Shown: in pieces, positions 15,921 through 23,538 of the stretch
Position numbering within the stretch: the stretch's first letter is position 1
Layout: each line of letters opens with the position of its first letter
DNA from: a bacterium
GTDB taxonomy: Bacteria > Hydrothermota > UBA3073 > JACQXS01
Assembly: GCA_030605695.1 (NCBI GenBank)
Contig: JAUWHX010000075.1
Location: 1-34,815, forward strand
Direction of reading: 5' to 3'
Length of the DNA: 34,815 bases
The notes under the pieces: generated by a model
Told to the model about the DNA's origin: nothing
The model's database searches: none
What the model saw: only the letters and a program-made list of their open reading frames with translations
Translations under genes and position numbers: made by a program

Positions 15921-18587
15921 TTATTTATCAGAAATTTCTTCTTGAATTAATTTGATATGTGCCTCAAGTTTAAGCAATTTTTGCTTATACTCTTTTGCTT
16001 TTTCGTGAGCCTTTTTTACTACTTCTGGTGGAGCTTTCTTCAGGAAATCAGAGGAAGCAAGGCGAAGCTCTGTATTTTTGACAAGCTGTCCGAGTTCTGA
16101 ATGTTCCAGTTCGAGTTTCTTTAATTCTTGCCCTAAATCTACAAGTCCTGCCAGAGGAATAAATATATCTACTCCCTTGGCAAGAGCGTGTTTGCACCCT
16201 TTGGGTATTGACTGTATAAATTCAATAGAATCTATTTTCCCCAAAGATTTAATGTATAGCTCATTCTCTTTAATAATATCTGGATAAGAAGGTTCACATT
16301 TCAAAAGGAGTTTAATGGGTTTTGTTTTTGGAATACGGAAGTCGGTTCTTGTATTCCTGGAAGCCATTATAATATTTTTGATAAGTTCAAATTCCTGTTC
16401 TGCAGGTAAATCTAAATCAGCTGGGTCCGGCAGGGGCCACTCGCTTATCATAATTGAGTTGTGAGTTGCAAGTTGTGAGTTATGAGTTGAGAGCTTTTGC
16501 CATATTTCTTCTGTAATAAACGGGATAAAAGGATGAAGGAGCCGTAATGTATTATCTAATATGCGTATTGCATTTTTTTTGTCCCCTTTTATTTTGAGAG
16601 TCTCAAGATACCAATCACAGAACTCGTGCCAGAAGAAATCATAAATCCGCATAGCAGGTTCTTGTAGTTTAAACTTGTCAAGTAAAGAAGTTACATCTTT
16701 TATAAGTTTGTGTTGTTTGGATAATATCCAGCGGTCAGGAAGTGTTAACCCTTTTCGGGATTCGGGGTTCGGGTTGGTGTTTGGCAATGAATCAAGAAGT
16801 CTATAAGCATTCCATATTTTATTTGTAAAGTCTCGTCCAAATTCAAATGTATTGGGCTGAATATGAGGGTCCTGTCCTTCACCAGCAGTAGTTATTAACG
16901 AAAATCTCAGGGCATCTGTGCCATACTCTCGTATAATATCTCTTGGGTCTATTCCATTTCCCAGGGATTTCGACATTCTTATTCCTTTTACATCTCTGAC
17001 GGTTCCGTGAAGATATACATCCGTAAATGGAGGTTTTCCCATAAACTCGTATCCAGCCATAATCATTCGGGCTACCCAGAAGAAAATTATCTCCGGTGCT
17101 GTACTGAGGAGTGCAGTTGGATAAAAATATTGGAGTTCTGGAGTTTGTGTGGGCCACCCAAAAGTAGAAAAGGGCCAGAGCCACGACGAAAACCAGGTAT
17201 CAAGGACATCTGTGTCCTGAACCAATTTCTTTGATTTGCAGTAAGGACATTGCTTAGGCTTCGTCTTAGAGACAATAATACCGTTTTGCATTTTGCATTT
17301 TGCATTTTGCATTTCTCTGCAATGCCAAACCGGCAACTGATGTCCCCACCATATCTGTCTTGATATACACCAATCTCTGATATTATACATCCAGTTTAAA
17401 TAAACACCCTTCCACCGAGGTGGATAAAATTTAATTTCTCCATCTTCTACTGCCCGGATTGCAGGTTTTGCAAGCTCCTTCATTCTCACAAACCATTGTT
17501 TTGAAAGAGTTGGCTCAATTATAGTTTTACATCTGTAACAATGTCCGATTGCACAATTATAGGGTTCGGTTCGCTCAAGAAGTCCAAGTTCTTCAAGGTC
17601 AGCAATAACCTTTTTTCTGGCTTCAAATCTTTCAAGCCCTTTATACCCACCACCATTCTCATTGATTACTCCTGTTTTATCCAGTATGAGTATTTTGGGC
17701 AATTTATGCTCCTGAGCAATTTCAAAATCAACAGGGTCATGCGCTGGAGTTATTTTAACTATCCCTGTTCCAAATTCAGGGTCGACTTTCTCATCAGCTA
17801 TTACAGGGATTTCACGATTCATAAGAGGAAGTAGAACAGTCCTCCCAATAAACTTAGCATTCTTTTTATCTTTTGGACTCACCGCACAAGCAGTATCACC
17901 GAGCATTGTCTCGGGTCTGGTTGTTGCCACAATTATATACTCTTGTGTTCTTGTGCTCTTGTGCTCTTGCGACTTAAGAGGGTATTTAATATAATAGAGC
18001 TTACCCTTTCTTTCTTTATGTTCAACTTCTTCATCAGCGACTGCAGTTTTACATCTTGGACACCAGTTTACAATGTAATCTCCCTGATAAATCAGTCCTT
18101 TTTCATAAAGCCGTACAAAAGCTTCACGCACAGCCTCGCTGAGACCGGAGTCTAAAGTAAATCTTGTTCTGTCCCAATCGCAACTGCAACCAAGTTTTTT
18201 GAGTTGCTCCAATATAGTGTGTTTTTTTTCATTTACCCATTCCCATACGAGGTTCAGGAATTTATCTTTGCCTATTTTTTCTATGGGCTCATAATGTAGC
18301 ACTTCTCTTTCAACTATTACTTGAGTGGCGATTCCTGCATGGTCAACTCCGGGAAGCCACTCAGCCATAAAACCTTGCATTCTGCGATATCGTATAAATA
18401 TATCCTGAATTGTGTTGTTAAGAGCATGCCCAAGATGTAAAACATCAGTTACATTTGGAGGAGGAATAACAATTGTGAATGGTTTTAACTTAGAGTCCGG
18501 AGTTGCCTTGAAATAACCATTCTCGAGCCAGACTTTGTACCACTTTTCCTCTACGGGGATTGGGTCATATTTTTTAGGTATATCCAT
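15921..18587 (-). CDS. valS: Valyl-tRNA synthetase
   Basis: PPPNVTDVLHLGHALNNTIQD (HIGH region), GVDHAGIATQ, TTRPETMLGDTA editing domain, RMSKSLGNGIDP (KMSKS region), C-terminal coiled coil. Confidence 0.97.
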   Translation of the reverse strand: MDIPKKYDPIPVEEKWYKVWLENGYFKATPDSKLKPFTIVIPPPNVTDVLHLGHALNNTIQDIFIRYRRMQGFMAEWLPGVDHAGIATQVIVEREVLHYEPIEKIGKDKFLNLVWEWVNEKKHTILEQLKKLGCSCDWDRTRFTLDSGLSEAVREAFVRLYEKGLIYQGDYIVNWCPRCKTAVADEEVEHKERKGKLYYIKYPLKSQEHKSTRTQEYIIVATTRPETMLGDTACAVSPKDKKNAKFIGRTVLLPLMNREIPVIADEKVDPEFGTGIVKITPAHDPVDFEIAQEHKLPKILILDKTGVINENGGGYKGLERFEARKKVIADLEELGLLERTEPYNCAIGHCYRCKTIIEPTLSKQWFVRMKELAKPAIRAVEDGEIKFYPPRWKGVYLNWMYNIRDWCISRQIWWGHQLPVWHCREMQNAKCKMQNGIIVSKTKPKQCPYCKSKKLVQDTDVLDTWFSSWLWPFSTFGWPTQTPELQYFYPTALLSTAPEIIFFWVARMIMAGYEFMGKPPFTDVYLHGTVRDVKGIRMSKSLGNGIDPRDIIREYGTDALRFSLITTAGEGQDPHIQPNTFEFGRDFTNKIWNAYRLLDSLPNTNPNPESRKGLTLPDRWILSKQHKLIKDVTSLLDKFKLQEPAMRIYDFFWHEFCDWYLETLKIKGDKKNAIRILDNTLRLLHPFIPFITEEIWQKLSTHNSQLATHNSIMISEWPLPDPADLDLPAEQEFELIKNIIMASRNTRTDFRIPKTKPIKLLLKCEPSYPDIIKENELYIKSLGKIDSIEFIQSIPKGCKHALAKGVDIFIPLAGLVDLGQELKKLELEHSELGQLVKNTELRLASSDFLKKAPPEVVKKAHEKAKEYKQKLLKLEAHIKLIQEEISDK
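16458..16492 (-). repeat. Heptad array TCACAAC family x5 in valS (GTTGTGA on + strand)
   Basis: gttgtga gttgcaa gttgtga gttatga gttgaga. Confidence 0.93.
16756..16783 (-). repeat. Heptad array CGGGRTT x3-4 in valS
   Basis: cgggatt cggggtt cgggttg gtgtttg. Confidence 0.75.
17284..17311 (-). repeat. Heptad array TTTTGCA x4 in valS (TGCAAAA on coding strand)
   Basis: Four perfect tandem copies; encodes MQNAKCKMQN. Confidence 0.97.
17941..17972 (-). repeat. Octad array TCTTGTGC x4 in valS
   Basis: tcttgtgt tcttgtgc tcttgtgc tcttgcga. Confidence 0.92.
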
Positions 18588-18615
18588 ATTAGATTATATT
18601 TAGCATAAACTCATT

Positions 18616-18739
18616 GAAAGTCAACAGAAAAAACTTATAGATTTTAGCTTTTAAAATATTTTTCAATATTTTCTAAAAATTGCTTGACACCATAGAATTA
18701 GTTGTTAATTTTAAACCAGTTAAAAAAGGAGGTATTGTT
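18616..18739 (+). promoter_or_regulatory. Upstream region of DsrE operon, duplicated at 26287-26410
   Basis: TTGACA at 18684-18689 and SD ggaggt; same 124-nt spacing to the ATG and clear similarity to 26287-26410. Confidence 0.75.
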
Positions 18740-19093
18740 ATGGCTAAAGTAGCAATTACGTGTAATGGGTCAGAGCCCGGTAATGTTTTTCCACCTTTTA
18801 TTTTGGGCTCAAGTGCAGTTGCATCCGGTGATGAATTAGTTCTGTTCTTTATACCTGGTGGCGCACCTGCTCTGGTGAAAGGAAAGATGGAAACGATGAA
18901 AGTCAAAGGGTTGCCAGACTTAGTTGAGTTATACGAAGGAGTCCGAGGTCTTGGAGGCAGAATACTTGTCTGTGAACTGGCATTAGATGCTAAAGATTTG
19001 AAAAAAGAGGACTTTAGAGAAGGTGTAGAAATCGTAGGAGCAACCACATTCCTGAATGAGATTAAGGATGCTACGATAACTTTCTCTTTTTGA
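18740..19093 (+). CDS. DsrE/DsrF-like family protein
   Basis: MAKVAITCNGSEPGNVFPPFILGSSAVASGDELVLFFIPGGAP...; SD aaaggaggt upstream of ATG 18740; longer TTG-start ORF rejected. Confidence 0.85.
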   Translation: MAKVAITCNGSEPGNVFPPFILGSSAVASGDELVLFFIPGGAPALVKGKMETMKVKGLPDLVELYEGVRGLGGRILVCELALDAKDLKKEDFREGVEIVGATTFLNEIKDATITFSF

Positions 19094-19115
19094 AATTTGA
19101 TTAAAAGGAGGTAAA

Positions 19116-19340
19116 ATGGCTACACATACACTTGATACTTTGGGACTTAAATGTCCCCAGCCAATTCTTAAAGTGGCAGTGAAAGCTAAGGAACTTCAAC
19201 CAGGCGATATGCTTGAGGTAATAGCTGATTGTCACTCTTTCCCTGATGATATGAAAGCATGGTGTGAAAAGACAGGCAGGACCCTACTTGTCTGTGCGGA
19301 TGAAGGGGGAGGAAAGTTTAAGGCTCAGATACAATTTTAA
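19116..19340 (+). CDS. TusA/SirA-family sulfurtransferase
   Basis: HTLDTLGLKCPQPILKVAVKAKELQPGDMLEVIADCHSFPDDMKAWCEKTG, canonical CPQP motif; SD aaaggaggt. Confidence 0.95.
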   Translation: MATHTLDTLGLKCPQPILKVAVKAKELQPGDMLEVIADCHSFPDDMKAWCEKTGRTLLVCADEGGGKFKAQIQF

Positions 19341-19389
19341 GAAATCAGGAAAATAGAAAATAAGAAAATAGAGGGTAGTATTAGGGTAA

Positions 19390-19421
19390 TAATTTCTTAA
19401 TTTCCTAATTTCTCATTTTCT
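19390..19421. repeat. Octad array TAATTTCY x4 between tusA and mvhD
   Basis: taatttct taatttcc taatttct cattttct, with related opposite-strand tract at about 19341-19372. Confidence 0.8.
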
Positions 19422-19428
19422 TGAGATT

Positions 19429-19854
19429 ATGCAAGAAGAGTTTACACCTAAGATAGTGGGGTTTCTGTGTAATTGGTGCTCCTACGCGGGTGCTGACCTT
19501 GCAGGGACAAGTAAATTGAAAATGCCCCCTTCTCTTGCAGTCATTAGAGTAATGTGCTCCAGTAGAGTAGACCCTGTTCTTGTATTGAGAGCCTTTTTGC
19601 GAGGTGCAGATGGGGTGTTGATTGCAGGATGCCATCCGGGAGATTGCCACTATGAGAAGGGAAATTATTACGCTCGTAGAAGATTCGCACTCTTAAAGTC
19701 AGTTGTTGAGACCCTGGAGCTGGATTCAGAAAGATTACAGCTATCATGGGTTTCTGCATCAGAGGGACCCAGATTTCAACAGGTAGTTACTGAATTTACA
19801 GAGAAGTTAAAAAAGCTTGGACCCAACCCGATGCAGGAAAAAACATCTATGTGA
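19429..19854 (+). CDS. MvhD-family hydrogenase/heterodisulfide reductase iron-sulfur subunit (copy 1)
   Basis: IVGFLCNWCSYAGADLAGTSK...IRVMCSSRVDP...GCHPGDCHYEKGNYYARRR, MvhD family signature. Confidence 0.95.
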   Translation: MQEEFTPKIVGFLCNWCSYAGADLAGTSKLKMPPSLAVIRVMCSSRVDPVLVLRAFLRGADGVLIAGCHPGDCHYEKGNYYARRRFALLKSVVETLELDSERLQLSWVSASEGPRFQQVVTEFTEKLKKLGPNPMQEKTSM

Positions 19855-19863
19855 TATTAAAAA

Positions 19864-21141
19864 ATGAAAGAGAAAAACGGTAATGTATTAATAATAGGAG
19901 CTGGAGTTGCAGGAATGGAGGCAAGTCTATTACTCGCTAATTCAGATAAAAAAGTCTATCTGGTTGAGCGTACATCCTACACCGGTGGCAATGTAATAAA
20001 GTTTGAAAAAGTTTTCTCTAATATGGAATGTGCTACTTGTATGTTAGCACCAAAGCAACAAGAACTTCTGGCAAACGAGAATATTGAACTTTTGACTCTT
20101 GCTGAGGTTATTGATGTTAAAGGTTCCGCCGGAGATTTTACTGTAAAAGTTAGGAAAAAAGCTAGGTATGTAGATTTGCAGAATTGTATTGGCTGTAGTG
20201 CTTGCTTTGAGCCCTGTCCGGTTAGCGTGAAAAATGAATTTGAAGAGGGACTTTCGGAGAGAAAGGCAATATATGTTCCCTGTCCCGGTGCACTTCCAAA
20301 TGTTCCTGCAATTGATACAGAAAATTGTGTCAGATTTAAAGGCAAGGATTGTCAACTGTGCAAAGAAGCTTGTATGTTTGAAGCAATTGATTTTGACCAG
20401 AAAGATGAGGAACTTAAGCTGAAAGTCGGAGCAATAATAGTAGCCACAGGATTCAGCACATTTGACTCCAAAAAGACCCCTCACCTCGGATACGGGAAAC
20501 TTGCTGATGTATATACTGCCTTTGAGTTTGAGAGAATGTTTGCTTCTAATGGACCTACCGAAGGAGAGATTAAGCTCCGAAATGGTGAAACTCCGAAATC
20601 TGCTGTTATCATCCATTGCGTAGGGAGAGAAGAAAAAGGATATTGTTCTGGAGTGTGCTGTATGTATTCCCTTAAATTCACTCACTACTTGAAGGAAAAG
20701 CTTCCAGAAATCAAGATAGCCGAGTTTTATTCTGATTTATGTATTCCGGGTAAGTCCTATCAAAAGTTTTATGAGGAGACCAAAACTATGGGACCCGAGA
20801 TTATTAGATTCAATGAGATTGAAGTCGTCAACGCTAATGGACAACTAACAGTAAACTACAAACCCGACACCCTAAACCCTAAACCCCAAACCCTAAATAC
20901 TGATATGGTTATTCTTGCTCCAGCAATTGAACCGGACGGTAATGCGAATAAACTTGCAGAGGTAATTGGCATTCCCCAAGATGAATATGGGTTCTTTGCT
21001 GAAGGGCATCCAGAGATTGACTCTGTAGCTACGCAGAAAGAAGGAATATTTATTGCAGGGTGTGTGCAAGGACCAAAAGACATTCAAGACTCGGTAGCCC
21101 AATCAGAAGCAGCAGTGGGAAAAATACTTTCATCAAGATAA
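19864..21141 (+). CDS. HdrA-like flavoprotein, short form with internal ferredoxin insertion
   Basis: FAD motif VLIIGAGVAGMEASLLLA, HdrA CATCMLAPKQQE, RKKARYVDLQNCIGCSACFEPCPVSV insertion, HCVGREEKGYCSGVCCMYSLKF. Confidence 0.94.
   Translation: MKEKNGNVLIIGAGVAGMEASLLLANSDKKVYLVERTSYTGGNVIKFEKVFSNMECATCMLAPKQQELLANENIELLTLAEVIDVKGSAGDFTVKVRKKARYVDLQNCIGCSACFEPCPVSVKNEFEEGLSERKAIYVPCPGALPNVPAIDTENCVRFKGKDCQLCKEACMFEAIDFDQKDEELKLKVGAIIVATGFSTFDSKKTPHLGYGKLADVYTAFEFERMFASNGPTEGEIKLRNGETPKSAVIIHCVGREEKGYCSGVCCMYSLKFTHYLKEKLPEIKIAEFYSDLCIPGKSYQKFYEETKTMGPEIIRFNEIEVVNANGQLTVNYKPDTLNPKPQTLNTDMVILAPAIEPDGNANKLAEVIGIPQDEYGFFAEGHPEIDSVATQKEGIFIAGCVQGPKDIQDSVAQSEAAVGKILSSR
20862..20896 (+). repeat. Heptad array ACCCTAA x4-5 in hdrA copy 1
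   Basis: acccgac accctaa accctaa accccaa accctaa. Confidence 0.95.
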
Positions 21142-21283
21142 AATGCAATTAAAAACAGGGATTGAAAGAGAACCCAAGAGAAATAAGAAAAAAATCTCTT
21201 CCAATCTCTTGAAATTCCTGTTAAATTGAAATGAGTACACAGAGTGGACATATTGAAAGTCTCTGTGACCTCTGTGGTTAAAA

Positions 21284-23020
21284 ATGCCTATGGAAGAGAA
21301 AATAGGTGTATATGTATGTGAATGTGGGCCCAATATAGCTGATAAGGTAGATATTGATAAAGTAGTGGAGACAATTTCTTCTCTGCCATCCGTAAATGTA
21401 GTTGAGAGGCATAAGCTTTTGTGTTCCGAAGATGGCAAGAAATTCCTCAAAGAAAGTATCCAAAAAAATGAATTAACGCGTATTGTAGTTGCAGCTTGCT
21501 CACCAAAGCAACATGAGGTTACATTTATGAGAGTATGTGAGTCTGCAGGCATTAACCCCTACTTTTTCCAACTTACTAACATACGGGAGCAGTGTGCCTG
21601 GATTATAGACGATAAGGAAGAAGCTACTGAAAGGACGATAAGATATATAAGAGCAGCTATTAGAAGAGTCCTTTATCATAAAGCCCTTGAGAAGAAAGAG
21701 ATAGAAGCGAATCCTGATGTTCTTGTAATTGGAGGCGGGATTGCAGGAATTTCCGCGAGTCTATTACTTGCCAGTGGAGACAGAAAGGTCTATTTGATTG
21801 AGAAAACAAAAGTTGTCGGAGGAAAAGTCCGAGAATTTGCCAAACTTTTTCCACGAATGGAGCCGTGCTCTGATATTATATCGCAGAAAATCAAGGAAGT
21901 AGAAAACAATAAAAATATTGAAGTTCACACTGACAGCGAAGTTTCTGAAGTATTAGGATTTCTGGGAAACTTTGTTGCAAAAGTAAACACCAGCGAAAAT
22001 AAAGCTATCGAGCAACCAAGCGAGCAAGCTATCAAGGAAAAGGGTTTAGAAAATAAGGAGCTTGAACTCAAAGTTGGAGCAGTGGTAGTGGCTACTGGAT
22101 TTAGTATGCTTGACTTACAACAGCTTCCCCAATATGGATATGGAAAATATGATAATGTCTATACCGCTCTGGAATTTGAAAAGATGAATGCTGAGGGGAA
22201 AATTCTTCTAAAAAATGGTAAACCTCCAAAGCAAATTGCTATTATCCATTGTGTAGGAAGAGAAAAAGTAGGTTATTGTTCAAGGGTTTGTTGTATGTAT
22301 TCTCTTAAGTTTGCTAATTATATCAAATCTAAACTCCCAAGTGTCAAGGTATCTCATTTATATACAGACCTTACTGTTCCAGGCAAAACTTATCAAAAAT
22401 TCTATGAACAGACCAAAGAAAAGGATGTTGAATTCATCCGTGCCCAAGATATTGAAATTACTGAGTCTAATGGACAGCTAACGATAAACCACAAAGGAAC
22501 CCCTAACCTCAAACCCCTAAATACCGATATGGTAATTCTTTCTTCTGCTATTACTCCTTCCTCTGATGCCCACAAGCTCGCAGAGATGCTTAATATTTCT
22601 CAAGGTGATAATGGCTTCTTTGTAGAAGAGCATCCAAAACTTGCACCGGTTTCTACATCAATGGAAGGCATATTTATTACTGGATGTGCTCAAGGCCCAA
22701 AGAATATTTCAGATTCAATAGTTCAAGCACAAGCAGTAGCTGGGAAAATACTCTCAAGTATTATCCCTGGCAAGAAATTAGAACTTGAGGTAAAAACCTC
22801 TGAAATCTCTGAAGCACTTTGTATTGGCTGTCAGACCTGTCTTGAGGTTTGTTCTTATGGGGCTATTTACTTTGATGAGATAAAAAGAGTATGCATCGTA
22901 AATGAAGTATTGTGTAGAGGATGCGGAAACTGTGTTGGAAGTTGTCCATCCGGAGCAGCATCATCTAAACATTTTACCACTACACAACTTCATCAAGAAG
23001 TTGTAGAAGCACTAAGATGA
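21284..23020 (+). CDS. HdrA-like flavoprotein, long form with N-terminal domain and C-terminal 2x[4Fe-4S]
   Basis: N-terminal VYVCECGPNIADKVDIDKVVE, FAD motif VLVIGGGIAGISASLLLA, HCVGREKVGYCSRVCCMYSLKF, C-terminal CIGCQTCLEVC...CRGCGNCVGSCP. Confidence 0.94.
   Translation: MPMEEKIGVYVCECGPNIADKVDIDKVVETISSLPSVNVVERHKLLCSEDGKKFLKESIQKNELTRIVVAACSPKQHEVTFMRVCESAGINPYFFQLTNIREQCAWIIDDKEEATERTIRYIRAAIRRVLYHKALEKKEIEANPDVLVIGGGIAGISASLLLASGDRKVYLIEKTKVVGGKVREFAKLFPRMEPCSDIISQKIKEVENNKNIEVHTDSEVSEVLGFLGNFVAKVNTSENKAIEQPSEQAIKEKGLENKELELKVGAVVVATGFSMLDLQQLPQYGYGKYDNVYTALEFEKMNAEGKILLKNGKPPKQIAIIHCVGREKVGYCSRVCCMYSLKFANYIKSKLPSVKVSHLYTDLTVPGKTYQKFYEQTKEKDVEFIRAQDIEITESNGQLTINHKGTPNLKPLNTDMVILSSAITPSSDAHKLAEMLNISQGDNGFFVEEHPKLAPVSTSMEGIFITGCAQGPKNISDSIVQAQAVAGKILSSIIPGKKLELEVKTSEISEALCIGCQTCLEVCSYGAIYFDEIKRVCIVNEVLCRGCGNCVGSCPSGAASSKHFTTTQLHQEVVEALR
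22003..22034 (+). repeat. Octad array AGCNANCR x4 in hdrA copy 2
   Basis: agctatcg agcaacca agcgagca agctatca. Confidence 0.7.
22499..22519 (+). repeat. Heptad array ACCCCTA x3 in hdrA copy 2
   Basis: accccta acctcaa accccta, at the position matching the array in hdrA copy 1. Confidence 0.8.
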
Positions 23021-23039
23021 AGAATAAAAAAAGAGTGCT

Positions 23040-23516
23040 ATGAAATCTTTGATGATTTTTGTGTTCATTGTGGTATTGGGTGGATGCAAGAATAAGGTAA
23101 CTGAAACAGAAGAGAAAACCCTCTATACTGAATTCCAGCTTATAGACTCTCTCGGAGTTCCCACCACGAGTTTTCATGTTGGAGACAATGTGTATTTTTA
23201 CTGTGCTATTATTAATCGGACTGGCAAGACACAACCGTGGTGGAAATCAAGTACAGCACCCATTGTATTTTTCGAAGTGTTTATTGGAGATAGTTTTATT
23301 GGTTCTTCTGTTGATGGAATGGGCTTTGCAGATGTGATAGTTTCTGGCAAACTATTGAATAGTGATATTCTTGCTCTTAAAGATTCTTGGCTTGCAAACC
23401 TTAAACATGGAGTGTTACCAGTAGGAGAGTATACAGTGTGGGCAAAACCACAATTACGGTTTGATAATTTTGGAGCTTTGCCTGATGAAAAAATCGATTT
23501 CAAAATTTTACCTTGA
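23040..23516 (+). CDS. Small putative lipoprotein of unknown function
   Basis: MKSLMIFVFIVVLGGCKNK signal with lipobox LGGC; same strand inside the hdr operon. Confidence 0.65.
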   Translation: MKSLMIFVFIVVLGGCKNKVTETEEKTLYTEFQLIDSLGVPTTSFHVGDNVYFYCAIINRTGKTQPWWKSSTAPIVFFEVFIGDSFIGSSVDGMGFADVIVSGKLLNSDILALKDSWLANLKHGVLPVGEYTVWAKPQLRFDNFGALPDEKIDFKILP

Positions 23517-23538
23517 TTTCTGCTAACAAGAGAAACAA

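Noticed and set aside
18588-18680. T-box riboswitch upstream of valS
   Set aside because: The TATAAT box lies 5 nt before the ATG and leaves no room for a leader RNA; no T-box sequence seen.
18680-18739. TTG start at 18680 for the DsrE-like ORF
   Set aside because: It overlaps the -35 box; the ATG at 18740 has a strong SD at the right distance.
20862-20896. CCCTAAA repeats identical to plant-type telomere sequence
   Set aside because: Only 4-5 copies, inside an intact bacterial hdrA reading frame, and one of many different heptad families here; not telomeric or eukaryotic contamination.
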